Shown here in pieces: positions 18,669 through 27,046 of a DNA stretch of 64,000 bases. The notes beneath the pieces were generated by a model. It was not told the origin of the DNA. It searched no databases and worked only from the letters and a program-made list of their open reading frames with translations. How positions within the stretch are numbered: position 1 is the first letter of the stretch; each line of letters starts with the position of its first letter. Made by a program: the position numbers and the translations under genes. The DNA comes from Bacillota bacterium (GTDB taxonomy: Bacteria; Bacillota; Ch66; Ch109), in assembly GCA_013178275.1 (NCBI GenBank), contig JABLWZ010000014.1, positions 1 through 64,000 on the forward strand, written 5' to 3'.

Positions 18669-19706
18669 TTAGGGCAGAACCCCGGGGAAGTTAAGGCCGT
18701 CGGTTTCCGGCAGCCCGAACATCAGGTTCAGGTTCTGGACCGCCTGCCCCGAGGCCCCCTTGACCAGGTTGTCTATCGCGGTGACTATCACCAGCCGCCC
18801 GGTCCGCTCATCCGGCACCATCCCGATGTGGCAGTGGTTCGAGGAATAGACCGCCTTGGTCATGGGCAGCTGACCCTCGGGCAGGACCTTTACAAAAGGT
18901 GACTCCCGGTAAAATTCACGGTAGATCTCCCGGACCTCCGACTCCGCGACTGGACGGGCCAGTCGGCCGTAGATGGTGCTGAGTATCCCCCGGGTCATCG
19001 GTATCAGGTGGGGGGTGAAGGATATCAGCACCTCTCTGCCCGCCACCCGGCTCAGTATCTGTTCTATCTCGGGGCCGTGGCGGTGTACCCCCACGTTGTA
19101 AGCCCGCACGTTCTCGTTGACCTCGCAGAAGATGTTGGTCTGGACCGGGGTCCGGCCCGCGCCCGACACCCCTGACTTGGAATCGACGATCAGGGTGTCC
19201 GGGTCCAGCAGCCCGCTGGCGAGCGCCGGGGTCAGGCCGAGGATCGCCCCGGTCGGGTAGCAGCCCGGGTTGGCCGTCAGGTCGGTCCGCCGCACCTCTT
19301 CCCGGTAAAGCTCGGGCAGGCCGTAGACCGCCCGCTCCAGCAGTTCCGGGGCTGGGTGGGTGGTATGGTACCAGTGTTCGTACGTCTCCCGGGAACGGAA
19401 ACGGAAGTCCGCTCCCAGGTCGATCACCTTGATCCCCGCCGCCAGCGCCTCCTTGGCCAGCGGCGCCGCCAGCCCGTGGGGCAGGGCGATAAAGAGCGCG
19501 TCGCAGCGTTTGAAGAACCCGGGGATCTCTATTTTTTCACCGGATACGTCGGTGTACCCCTCCAGGTTGGGAAAAACCTCCGCGAAGCGGCGCCCCACGT
19601 TTTCGATGGAGGTGATTCCCACCACCCGCGCCTGGGGATGCACCGCCAGCAGCCGGTTCAGTTCCTCGGAGGTATAACCGTCACCAACAATTCCCACCTT
19701 GATCAT
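18669..19706 (-). CDS. argC: N-acetyl-gamma-glutamyl-phosphate reductase
   Basis: NADPH-dependent reduction of N-acetylglutamyl phosphate to the semialdehyde. The predicted 345 residues start with a Rossmann motif VGIVGDGYTSEELNRLL and hold the catalytic Cys in NPGCYPTG. ATG 19706 is chosen because homology begins there; a reading frame extending to 19829 covers the promoter. First gene of the argCJBFG operon. The next enzyme, ArgD, is not encoded in this window. Confidence 0.96.
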   Translation of the reverse strand: MIKVGIVGDGYTSEELNRLLAVHPQARVVGITSIENVGRRFAEVFPNLEGYTDVSGEKIEIPGFFKRCDALFIALPHGLAAPLAKEALAAGIKVIDLGADFRFRSRETYEHWYHTTHPAPELLERAVYGLPELYREEVRRTDLTANPGCYPTGAILGLTPALASGLLDPDTLIVDSKSGVSGAGRTPVQTNIFCEVNENVRAYNVGVHRHGPEIEQILSRVAGREVLISFTPHLIPMTRGILSTIYGRLARPVAESEVREIYREFYRESPFVKVLPEGQLPMTKAVYSSNHCHIGMVPDERTGRLVIVTAIDNLVKGASGQAVQNLNLMFGLPETDGLNFPGVLP

Positions 19707-19776
19707 AGTCTTCCAAACCCCTTTATTTTTAAAACTAAGACGCTCCAGGCCCACCGGTCCTGAAAAGAATAGAAAT

Positions 19777-19812
19777 ATTATATCATAAAACGACCTGGGA
19801 ATGCTTATTCCC
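19777..19812 (-). promoter_or_regulatory. argC promoter with candidate ARG operator
   Basis: On the minus strand a TATAAT (19777-19782) has a poor -35 that is overlapped by the palindrome GGGAAT-AAGC-ATTCCC (19797-19812). Its AATAAGCATT core resembles ArgR/AhrC boxes. An operator over -35 fits arginine repression. The palindrome is seen; ArgR binding is inferred. Confidence 0.5.
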
Positions 19813-19856
19813 TTTGCCCGGCGGGACAAAAATATCGTCTGGTTTTTGCTTAATAA

Positions 19857-19884
19857 AATGAAAAAGGGCCGCCCAGGGCGACCC
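19857..19884 (-). terminator. Terminator of the M20 amidohydrolase gene
   Basis: On the minus strand GGGTCGCC and GGCGGCCC (19866-19884, one G-U pair) form an 8-bp stem followed by TTTTTCATTTT. It separates the amidohydrolase from the arginine operon. Confidence 0.8.
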
Positions 19885-19901
19885 CGGATACCTCTTCTGA
19901 T

Positions 19902-21080
19902 TCAAAGCCCTTTGCCCACCCGCCGCTGCAGTTCGGCCCTGGCCTTGACCGCCAGCTCGGGCTGCAGGTAGAGATCGATCGCGGTGCAGGCCATGGCCTT
20001 GGCCGCGGTCATCATTACCGCCTCCCCGATCTCGGAGCCCGCCACATTCGCGAACTCCCGGCTGTGCGGGACGAACTTGCCATTCAGCGCCAGATAGGGG
20101 TGGATGCTGGGCACCACCTGGCTGACGTTGCCCATATCGATCGATCCCATAGCCTCCCGCGGTCCCGCCAGGTCACGCACCCCCAGCAGTTTCAGGTTCT
20201 CGCGGAACAGTCCCGCCAGGGTAGGGTTGCTGATCATGCTCTGGTAGGAGAACTCGAAGTTCCTCCACTCGACCCGGGCCCCGATCATGGCGGCCGCTCC
20301 CTCGGCGCAGGTCTTTATCCTCTCCCGTGCCATCTCCAGCTGATTCTGCTGGCGGGCGCGGATATAAAACTGGGCCGAGGCCCGTTCGGGAATGACGTTG
20401 GGGCTGTTGCCCCCGTCGACGATGATCCCGTGGATGAAGACGTCGTCCCTCAGATGCTGGCGCAGGGAGTTGACCCCGTTGAAAAACAGGATCAAGGCCT
20501 CCAGCGCGTTTATCCCCAGTTGGGGGCAGGCCGCCGCGTGCACCGCCTTGCCCCAGAAGGTGAATTCCAGGGCCTCCATGGCCAGGGAGCTTATCTCCAC
20601 CGCGTTGCTGTCCCCGGGGTGGAACATCATGGCGGCGTCGATCCCGGTAAAGGCCCCCGCTTCCACCATCAGAACCTTGGCCCCGTTGGTCTCCTCGGCC
20701 GGGGTGCCCATCACCACCACGGTCCCCTTGAGCTGGCTCAGCACCCGGCTGACCGCCACCGCCGCGCCGACCGAGGCCGACCCGATCAGGTTGTGGCCGC
20801 AGGCATGCCCCAGCTCAGGCAGGGCGTCGTACTCGGACAGGAGGGCGATCACCGGCCCCTCCCCCGATTTGAAGCGGGCAAAAAAGGCGGTGGGGATGCC
20901 GCAGAAGCCCCGAATAACCTCGAACCTCTGCTGCTCCAGAAAGTCCCCGAGCAGCTGGGAGGCGTAGTACTCCCGCATTCCGAGTTCGGGTTTGCCGTGG
21001 ATGGCCCGGCTCAGGTTCACTATATCCTGGCGCAGGCTATCGGATTCTTCGATAGCCCATTCTTTGTAACTCTTACGCAC
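19902..21080 (-). CDS. M20 family metal-dependent amidohydrolase
   Basis: A zinc-dependent amidohydrolase of the AbgB / N-acyl-amino-acid hydrolase group, about 392 residues. Metal-ligand motifs HACGHN and PAEETNGAK (the EE pair) are intact, and a lid domain lies in the middle. It would release an amino acid from an N-acyl or aminobenzoyl amide. AAGG eight bases before GTG 21080 is a better start than GTG 21089. It is adjacent to the arginine operon but separated by a terminator, so a link to acetylornithine is only suggestive. Cytoplasmic. Confidence 0.85.
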   Translation of the reverse strand: MRKSYKEWAIEESDSLRQDIVNLSRAIHGKPELGMREYYASQLLGDFLEQQRFEVIRGFCGIPTAFFARFKSGEGPVIALLSEYDALPELGHACGHNLIGSASVGAAVAVSRVLSQLKGTVVVMGTPAEETNGAKVLMVEAGAFTGIDAAMMFHPGDSNAVEISSLAMEALEFTFWGKAVHAAACPQLGINALEALILFFNGVNSLRQHLRDDVFIHGIIVDGGNSPNVIPERASAQFYIRARQQNQLEMARERIKTCAEGAAAMIGARVEWRNFEFSYQSMISNPTLAGLFRENLKLLGVRDLAGPREAMGSIDMGNVSQVVPSIHPYLALNGKFVPHSREFANVAGSEIGEAVMMTAAKAMACTAIDLYLQPELAVKARAELQRRVGKGL

Positions 21081-21118
21081 TCCGTGCACCTTCTTTTATT
21101 AAGACGAAGCTGTCTGAT

Positions 21119-21309
21119 CCCTGATACCCAGGTCTCTATATGATTCAGCAGGGATAGGCATTTTTCCTGCTTTTCACAACCAAGCGGGTGAGGACTGCCG
21201 GCCGGCGGATCTCTGGTGTAAAAACTACCTGCGCCCTGATGCCAGGTCTCTATTTATTTCAGCATCCATAGGCGTTTTCCCTGCTTTTTCGCTGCCCTCC
21301 AACCGGGTA
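21119..21309 (+). repeat. Duplicated 75-bp intergenic motif
   Basis: Two imperfect copies (21119-21191 and 21234-21309) share CCCTGAT, CCAGGTCTCTAT, TTCAGCA, ATAGGC, a T-rich run, CCTGCTTTT and CGGGT in the same order. They fill the divergent gap between the amidohydrolase and methyltransferase genes. They may be a repeated regulatory leader or a REP-type element. Confidence 0.55.
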
Positions 21310-21404
21310 ACAATACTGGAGATATCACCATAAAATGGAACAGTCGGTCTGCCGGACCCTGGAACACCGCGCGAGGATGAATATGGTCAGGAGGAGGAAT
21401 TTAT

Positions 21405-22079
21405 TTGGGAATCTGGGAACTCTACGCCGAGGTTTACGACTCCATCAACCTCTGGCTTCCCTACCGCAAGATGCTGGAGGCGGTGATCGATGAACTCCCG
21501 GTAAGCAGCGGCGGCTCGGTGCTGGACGCTGGCTGCGGGACCGGCAACCTCTGCCGCCGGCTGCGGGAAAAGAATCGATGGGCTGAGATCGTGGGGATCG
21601 ATTTCTCCCCGGCGATGCTCGAAAAGGCCGGGCAAAAACTGAAAAACGCCAACATCAGACTGCTGCGAATGGACCTGAACCAGCCCCTGGGTTTCCCCGG
21701 CGGCCGGTTCGATTACCTGGTGTCGATCAACACCCTGTACGCCCTCGATGACCCGGCGCGGGCATTGAAGGAGTTTCACCGGGTATTGAAGCGGGGCGGC
21801 CGGCTGGTGGTGGTAAACCCGGTCTCCGATATCCGGCCGGTGAGCTTTAACCGGAGGATGGGGTTCGATAAGGACCGGATCGACAGCCTGGGGACGGTGC
21901 TGGATATCTCCCTGGCGGTTTTGATAAACATGGTGATCTACCTGCGGAGCCGGTTCAACCGCTATCACTTTCTCTCGGAAGCCGATTTTCGGGAGGTGCT
22001 GGGGAGGATAGGTTTTAACACGGTAGATTTCAGGTACGTGCCGGAGGACCAGTCAATTATCGTCATCGCCACCAAATAA
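21405..22079 (+). CDS. Class I SAM-dependent methyltransferase
   Basis: A 224-residue UbiE/Methyltransf_11-type enzyme. Motif I is VLDAGCGTGNLCRRL, followed by the acidic end of strand beta2 (VGIDFSPAMLEKA) and FDYLVSINTLYALDDP as motif post-I/II. A C-terminal hydrophobic helix near LAVLINMVIYL suggests a lipid-like or membrane-bound substrate. GGAGGAGG eight bases before TTG 21405 decides the start. It is a single gene, divergent from the amidohydrolase. The acceptor cannot be told. Confidence 0.85.
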   Translation: MGIWELYAEVYDSINLWLPYRKMLEAVIDELPVSSGGSVLDAGCGTGNLCRRLREKNRWAEIVGIDFSPAMLEKAGQKLKNANIRLLRMDLNQPLGFPGGRFDYLVSINTLYALDDPARALKEFHRVLKRGGRLVVVNPVSDIRPVSFNRRMGFDKDRIDSLGTVLDISLAVLINMVIYLRSRFNRYHFLSEADFREVLGRIGFNTVDFRYVPEDQSIIVIATK

Positions 22080-22168
22080 TTGTACGATGCTTTAAATTTT
22101 CCATCCTGTGTCATTAATGGAACCCCGGGAATATAATGGAGTAGCCCAAATTGAAAGGAGGTACTTCC

Positions 22169-22270
22169 ATGGCGAATAGCGTTGGTTTGGACTTCGCTGC
22201 CGGCGGTGGATGGTTTGTGATTCTGATCCCGGTAATCTTCATCTTCTTCTGGTGGTTCATCTTCAAGTAG
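22169..22270 (+). CDS. 33-residue membrane miniprotein, YjcZ-like
   Basis: Encodes a Gly-rich N-terminus (LDFAAGGGWF) and one strongly hydrophobic helix (VILIPVIFIFFWWFIF) ending in Lys. A perfect AAAGGAGG is placed eight bases before the ATG and a terminator follows, so this is a deliberate gene. GGG-W-F plus a single helix resembles the YjcZ family of small sporulation proteins; the similarity is by pattern only. Function unknown. Confidence 0.65.
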   Translation: MANSVGLDFAAGGGWFVILIPVIFIFFWWFIFK

Positions 22271-22336
22271 GAGACCGATCGCCTGGTAAGACTATTCTTA
22301 TAGTTTGAACCACGAGGAAAAACGTTCATCTCGTAA

Positions 22337-22368
22337 AGCGGCGGGGGGCAGACCTCCCGCTGCTTTTT
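22337..22368 (+). terminator. Terminator after the 33-residue gene
   Basis: AGCGGCGGG (22337-22345) pairs with CCCGCTGCT (22356-22364, one G-U) and runs into TTTTT. A Spo0A-core match TTCGACA follows at 22373-22379. Confidence 0.75.
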
Positions 22369-22545
22369 CACATTCGACACCAGGCAGGTATTTCACCAAT
22401 TGCCAGACCGCTCCTTTGAAACCAGATTTTATATCGAATTCCTGCAGCCAGTAGCAAAAACCACTTTCTGGAATAAGATATATCGGATGACTCATCTCCC
22501 GATAAAAGATGACAATCCGAACGAAAGCAGAAGGGAGGTCATAAA

Positions 22546-22722
22546 ATGCCTGATGGAGATGCCGCTGTTCAATCCTTCCCGTTCAACATCCCCGGCATGC
22601 TGGTAGGTCTGTTCCTGGCTGGTCTGGGGGCGTTTCTGGTCGGCTCGATCACCTCTGGCGCGGTGACCCGTTTTGTCGGGTTTATCCTCTTCCTGGTCGG
22701 TGTGATCGTCTTCGCTCTTTAG
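22546..22722 (+). CDS. 58-residue two-helix membrane protein, unknown
   Basis: A small hydrophobic protein with two Gly-rich helices (about 18-34 and 42-58), similar in spirit to DUF-type small membrane proteins of Clostridia; I do not recognise a family. AAGGGAGG stands seven bases before the ATG and a strong terminator follows, supporting a real gene. It is a one-gene unit after another tiny membrane protein, suggesting both are made in a particular state, perhaps sporulation. Confidence 0.65.
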   Translation: MPDGDAAVQSFPFNIPGMLVGLFLAGLGAFLVGSITSGAVTRFVGFILFLVGVIVFAL

Positions 22723-22750
22723 AAATCTCGGGCATAGATACCAGTGTCCC

Positions 22751-22774
22751 GCCCCCGGCCTACCGGGGGCTTTT
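22751..22774 (+). terminator. Terminator after the 58-residue gene
   Basis: A perfect 8-bp stem GCCCCCGG / CCGGGGGC (22751-22770) with loop CCTA, followed by TTTT. Confidence 0.85.
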
Positions 22775-22937
22775 AAATATCGCCGGTTTGTGTGATATCG
22801 ACTGGTGAATACAAACCCCTGCCCGGGGTTAGTCTTTTATGACATTTTTGGTAGCAAGCTGGAGGCTCCGGGAATAAGATATCGTGGAGTAAAAAGATTC
22901 CACTTGAGAAGCAAGATAGAAAAGAGGTGAAGCTTTA

Positions 22938-23585
22938 GTGAGCTTTCAGGATTTTCGGCGCTACAACGAGCTGATGTTCATAGAGCAGCAGCTTAAACTA
23001 TACCAGCACAAGATGCGCGAGCTGGAAGGTCGACAGAAGGCATTGAAGGTGGCCCTGAGAAAAGCGGGGTATGGGTACCAGGTCCCCGAACCCTTCGGCA
23101 GCATGCTGGAGAACCTCAAATCAGCCTTCTCCCCGCCCCAGTTCCACAGCAGAAGCGAGGCAGCGGCACCGGCCATGGCCCCGGAAAAAGAAGCCGTCAG
23201 GGAATCCAGTGTCTCCCCGGAGCTGGTGGCCCTGCTGGCCAAGGAAAACGTGGTGGGGGTGCTGGGTGAGGTCAACGTGCTGCTGAAGACCTTCAGCGAT
23301 GTGATCGGGACAGCGGAAAAGTACGTGCAGACCTTTACTTCGATCATCAACCTGATAGAGCAAAGCGGTCTGGACATCCGCCGTTACTTCCAGGGGGCTG
23401 TCGACGAGATCAGGGCGCATTTCAGCAAACCCGCCGGCGACCCGCTAGGTAAGGCTTACATGAACCCGGAGGCTGAACCCTCGGCCGAATTCGACGCGGA
23501 CGCCAGCGCCCTTTCCAGGCTGGTATCCGATGTGGTGCAGTCGCCGCTGTTTCAGCAGCTGGCGGAGAAGTTCGCCCATAAATAA
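22938..23585 (+). CDS. Hypothetical protein with N-terminal coiled coil
   Basis: A 215-residue soluble protein that I do not recognise. The first 50 residues form a charged coiled coil (EQQLKLYQHKMRELEGRQKA). A low-complexity Ala/Glu-rich linker (about 75-100) leads to helices (LLAKENVVGVLGEVNVLLKTF) and a C-terminal helical end. No Cys clusters, signal or membrane helix are seen. GAGGTG precedes the GTG start. The structured repeat and terminator at 23.6-23.7 kb follow directly. It could be a structural or spore-associated scaffold, but nothing proves it. Confidence 0.6.
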   Translation: MSFQDFRRYNELMFIEQQLKLYQHKMRELEGRQKALKVALRKAGYGYQVPEPFGSMLENLKSAFSPPQFHSRSEAAAPAMAPEKEAVRESSVSPELVALLAKENVVGVLGEVNVLLKTFSDVIGTAEKYVQTFTSIINLIEQSGLDIRRYFQGAVDEIRAHFSKPAGDPLGKAYMNPEAEPSAEFDADASALSRLVSDVVQSPLFQQLAEKFAHK

Positions 23586-23598
23586 GAACCGGGCAGTC

Positions 23599-23696
23599 GC
23601 CGAAGAAAACTTGGCTATCGCCAAGCCTCTGGTGAAGGCGAGAGCCCTAGCTACACTTGCTTATTATCAGAAAGTCCGGCTTATACTTTCTGATAA
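23599..23696 (+). repeat. Dispersed structured repeat, copy 1
   Basis: Begins GCCGAAGAAAACTTGGC. Stem 1 is CTTGGC/GCCAAG (23610-23625) around TATC, followed by GAGAGCCCTAGCTACACTTGC and a 12-bp stem 2, TTATCAGAAAGT / ACTTTCTGATAA (23664-23696). Copy 2 at 29366-29454 keeps both stems with paired substitutions. Copy 1 is followed at once by a terminator and then the flavin/Fe-S gene. Confidence 0.65.
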
Positions 23697-23707
23697 TGGA
23701 TAAGGGA

Positions 23708-23741
23708 CCGCCGCTGGAGATGAGTACCAGCGGCGGTTTTT
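23708..23741 (+). terminator. Strong terminator after structured repeat copy 1
   Basis: A perfect 10-bp stem CCGCCGCTGG / CCAGCGGCGG (23708-23736) followed by TTTTT. It ends the transcript of the coiled-coil gene, or could be the expression platform of a leader containing copy 1. Confidence 0.9.
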
Positions 23742-23809
23742 CTGTGTCCAGGAGGAGTTTTCGGAGGGATCTCCCGAAAAAATATGTACATTTCATTCCA
23801 CAGCCGTGT

Positions 23810-23847
23810 TATAATAGATTCATAATCCCCTCCCCTGGGGGGAGGGG
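23810..23847 (+). promoter_or_regulatory. -10 element and leader hairpin of the flavin/Fe-S gene
   Basis: TATAAT at 23810-23815, with no good -35, is followed by a perfect 9-bp hairpin CCCCTCCCC / GGGGAGGGG (23827-23847) that would lie at the start of the transcript, about 70 bases before the ATG. It may stabilise the message or bind a regulator. Confidence 0.45.
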
Positions 23848-23918
23848 TAAGCCGACAAGAGGGCATGCACCCTTCTGAAAACAGCGTTCTTCAGTCCTGG
23901 AGAGAAAGGATGTGGATT

Positions 23919-26900
23919 ATGAGCCAGCTCAACCACCAACAGAAAACCTACCTGGAAGAGAGGTTCGGTGACCGGGTCAATTTCCGCCGCATGGAACGCA
24001 AGCTGTACGGACACGATATCGCCGCCATGCCCGGGCTTTTTAAGCCGCTGATCGGGGACACCACCCCCGACGCGGTGGTGCAGCCGGAGAACGAGCAGGA
24101 ACTGATAGACCTGGTCAAGTGGGCGAACGCCAATCGGGTGCCGCTGACCCCGAGAGCCAAGGCATCCTCCGGCTACGGCGGGGTGATCCCGGTCAAGCGG
24201 GGAGTGGTAGTGGACTTTTATCGGATGCGGCGGGTCCTGGAGATCAATCCCCGGGACCTGACCGTCACCGTGGAAGCGGGGATCGTCTGGGAGAAGCTGG
24301 ATAAGGAACTCGCCCGGCAAGGGCTGACACTCCGGCTCTACCCGACCAGCTACCCCTCCTCAACCGCCGGCGGCTGGCTGGCCCAGGGAGGAGCGGGTAT
24401 CGGCTCCTACGAGTTCGGCTGGTACCGGGATAACGTCGAGCGGGTCCGGGTGGTGCTGCCCAACGGCGAGGTGCGGGTATTCAGCGGCAGGGACCTGGAG
24501 CTGATCGCTGACGCCGAGGGGATAACCGGCTTTATCACCGAGGTGACCCTGAAGGTACAGGATAAGAACGACCTGGAGGTCGTTTCGATCGGCTGCCCCG
24601 ACGCTCACGACCTGCAGCGCCTGGTAGAGTCCATCATCGATGCCCAGGTCCCGATCTGGTCGCTGTTTTTTATCAACCCCAAGATGGCCGAACTGAAGAA
24701 CCGGGCCCCGCTGATGGAGCACAACGGCCACCCGGTGGAGGAAAGGGTGCTGCTGCCCGCTTCCTACATCCTCACCCTTACCTTCCGCCGGGCCGATAAC
24801 GAAAGGGTAAGGGAGCAGCTCGATCAACTGGTCAAACAGTGTGAGGCGGAGATACTGAGCGAACGGATAGCCCAGCACGAGTGGCACAACCGCTTCCGGC
24901 TGATGGTGGTGAAGCGCCTGGGTCCCTCGCTGGTACCCGCTGAGGTCGTGATCCCCCTCTCCAGCCTGGGGGACATGATGACCGAGACCGAGCACAAGAT
25001 CTCGCAGCCGCTGGTCAAGGAGGGACTGGTGATCCGCCGCGGCGCCGACGGCAGGCCTGAGGTGGTGCTGCTCGGATTCATCCCCAGCGACCAGCGGAAA
25101 TTCAGCTACAATTTCATCTTCAGCCTTTCCCTGACCATGACCGGCATCGCCGAGAAACACGGGGGAAGGCCCTACTGTACCGGCCTCTACTTCGCGAAAA
25201 AGGCCGACCAGGTTCTTGGTGCGGATAAGGCCCGACGCTTGAAAGACTTTAAACACCAGGTGGATTCCAACGGGATCATGAACCCGGGCAAGGTCATTTC
25301 CAGCGGGCTGCCGGCCTTCGCACTCGGCCTGGCCAGCGCCTTCGAGCCCCTGCTGCGCCCCCTGGGCAACCACTTCATCGCCCAGATCGGAGAACAGCCC
25401 ACCGAACCGGTGCGGGGGATCCCGGCTGACGTGGCCTGGTACGCCTATGGGTGCTCCCAGTGCGGTTACTGCATCGACGAGTGCGACCAGTTTTACGGCC
25501 GGGGCTGGGAGAGCCAGTCGCCCCGGGGCAAGTGGTACTGGCTGCGCGAGTACCTGGAGGGGCGCGAGGAGTGGGACCAGTTCATGGTGGACACTATGCT
25601 GGTCTGCACCACCTGCGAGCTATGCAACCGCCGCTGCTCGGCCTCCCTGCCGATCGAGCCGTCCTGGATGAAGCTGCGGGGCAAGCTGATCCACGAGGAT
25701 AAGCGGATGACCTTCCCGCCCTTCGAGATCATGGGCGCGGCGCTGCAGGCCGAGGGTGACATCTGGGCCGGCTACCGCAGGAACCGAGCCGACTGGTTCC
25801 CGCCCGACCTGCTGGAGCAGCACGGGCCGGGGCGGAAATCCAAGAATATCTACTTCGCGGGCTGTACCGCCAGCTACGTCGAGAACGACATCGGCATGGC
25901 CAGCGTGCGGCTGCTGGATAAGACCGGGGTGGACTTCACCTTCCTCGGCGAGAAGGAGAACTGCTGCGCCACCCCGATGCTGGTGGCGGGACGCTGGGAC
26001 CTGTTCGAGGATACCATGCGGAAGAACATCGAGGCGGTGAAAGAGGCGGGTGCCGATACGGTCATTTCCTCCTGCCCCGCCTGCGACATGATGTGGCGCA
26101 GCGTCTACCCCGAGTGGGCTAAAAAACTGGGTATCGACTACGGCATCACCGCCCGCCACTACAGCGAGGTGGTGTCCGAGAAGATCAAGTCGGGAGAGTT
26201 CAAGTTCCCCGAAAACGACCGTCCCCCGGTCACGGTGACCTGGCACGACTCCTGCCACATCGGGCGGGCCTCGGGGGTGTACGAACCGCCGCGCGACCTG
26301 ATAAAGGCCATCCCCGGCGTGAACCTCGTGGAGATGAGCCACCACCACGAAAACGCCCACTGCTGCGGCTCGGTGCTGACCCTGATCAAGGAACCGCCGG
26401 TGGCCGCCGAGGTCGGCCGGGTAAGGCTGGACGAGGCTGTGGAGGCTGGAGCCGAGAAGGTCCTGGCCCTCTGCCCCTGCTGCCAGTTCCAGCTCCGGGT
26501 CAGCGCGGACCAGAAGCAGGTCCCGGTGGAAGTCGTCGACCTGGCGCGGTTCGCCTCCTCCGCCCTGGGCTACGACTTCCCTGACCCCAATCCCGAGGTG
26601 AAGGCGCAGTGGGTGGTATTCGAGGCCATGATCGCCCTGATGACCCCCAAGGGCTTCGCCGAGCTGATGGGCACCATGTGGCCCGAGCTGATCGACGCCA
26701 TGCCGTTCGGAATGGGGCCGATGATGCGGGCGATGGGCAAGGTCCCGGGCGCGCTGTCGCTGATGAGGCTGATGTTCCCCATCCTGTTCCCGCGGCTGCT
26801 GCCGATGATGATGCCCAAGGTGATGCCGACGATGCTGGAACGGGTGAAGGAGAAGGTGCCGATGCCCGAATACATGGCGGAGCAGATGCCCGACCTGATG

Positions 26901-27011
26901 CCCAAGGTGATGGACCGGCTGATGCCCCACATGATAGGCGACGTGGTGCCGCTGGTGACCCAGCCGATGATAGACTACCTGCAGGGGGAACGGGATACCT
27001 GCCGGAGGTGA
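23919..27011 (+). CDS. FAD-linked oxidase fused to 4Fe-4S ferredoxin and CCG domains (GlcD-GlcF / HdrD-like)
   Basis: A 1030-residue cytoplasmic or membrane-associated oxidoreductase. An FAD-binding-4 (VAO) domain spans about 40-220 (TPRAKASSGYGG; STAGGWLAQGGAGIG). The FAD-oxidase C-terminal domain reaches about 470. Two 4Fe-4S motifs follow (CSQCGYCIDEC near 510, CTTCELCNRRC near 570), then two CCG domains as in HdrB/D and GlcF (CCATPML..SSCPACDMMW; DSCHIG..HCCGS..ALCPCCQFQ). The last 110 residues are a Met/Pro-rich repeat (LMPKVM, MMMPKVMPTML). Such enzymes oxidise 2-hydroxy acids or pass electrons to quinone or heterodisulfide-type carriers. AAAGGA eight bases before ATG 23919 is preferred over upstream ATGs at 23865 and 23910. 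The substrate is unknown. Confidence 0.88.
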   Translation: MSQLNHQQKTYLEERFGDRVNFRRMERKLYGHDIAAMPGLFKPLIGDTTPDAVVQPENEQELIDLVKWANANRVPLTPRAKASSGYGGVIPVKRGVVVDFYRMRRVLEINPRDLTVTVEAGIVWEKLDKELARQGLTLRLYPTSYPSSTAGGWLAQGGAGIGSYEFGWYRDNVERVRVVLPNGEVRVFSGRDLELIADAEGITGFITEVTLKVQDKNDLEVVSIGCPDAHDLQRLVESIIDAQVPIWSLFFINPKMAELKNRAPLMEHNGHPVEERVLLPASYILTLTFRRADNERVREQLDQLVKQCEAEILSERIAQHEWHNRFRLMVVKRLGPSLVPAEVVIPLSSLGDMMTETEHKISQPLVKEGLVIRRGADGRPEVVLLGFIPSDQRKFSYNFIFSLSLTMTGIAEKHGGRPYCTGLYFAKKADQVLGADKARRLKDFKHQVDSNGIMNPGKVISSGLPAFALGLASAFEPLLRPLGNHFIAQIGEQPTEPVRGIPADVAWYAYGCSQCGYCIDECDQFYGRGWESQSPRGKWYWLREYLEGREEWDQFMVDTMLVCTTCELCNRRCSASLPIEPSWMKLRGKLIHEDKRMTFPPFEIMGAALQAEGDIWAGYRRNRADWFPPDLLEQHGPGRKSKNIYFAGCTASYVENDIGMASVRLLDKTGVDFTFLGEKENCCATPMLVAGRWDLFEDTMRKNIEAVKEAGADTVISSCPACDMMWRSVYPEWAKKLGIDYGITARHYSEVVSEKIKSGEFKFPENDRPPVTVTWHDSCHIGRASGVYEPPRDLIKAIPGVNLVEMSHHHENAHCCGSVLTLIKEPPVAAEVGRVRLDEAVEAGAEKVLALCPCCQFQLRVSADQKQVPVEVVDLARFASSALGYDFPDPNPEVKAQWVVFEAMIALMTPKGFAELMGTMWPELIDAMPFGMGPMMRAMGKVPGALSLMRLMFPILFPRLLPMMMPKVMPTMLERVKEKVPMPEYMAEQMPDLMPKVMDRLMPHMIGDVVPLVTQPMIDYLQGERDTCRR

Positions 27012-27021
27012 TAGAGAGAAA

Positions 27022-27040
27022 GGGGGCGCGTAGCGCCTCT
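27022..27040 (+). repeat. Left border repeat of the 27-kb non-coding element
   Basis: A 19-bp word, GGGGGCGCGTAGCGCCTCT, itself a small hairpin (GGCGC-GTA-GCGCC), recurs at 27575-27593 with a single C-to-T change that keeps the stem as G-U. Confidence 0.65.
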
Positions 27041-27046
27041 CAGACC

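Noticed and set aside
23599..23696. c-di-GMP-I (GEMM) riboswitch
   Set aside because: GCCAAGCCTCTGG superficially resembles the GEMM core, but the tetraloop stem and receptor are missing and copy 2 lacks the segment.
25620..26930. A 436-residue open frame on the minus strand opposite the flavin/Fe-S gene
   Set aside because: It is a high-GC antisense shadow rich in His, Gln and Gly, while the plus strand encodes clear Fe-S and CCG motifs.
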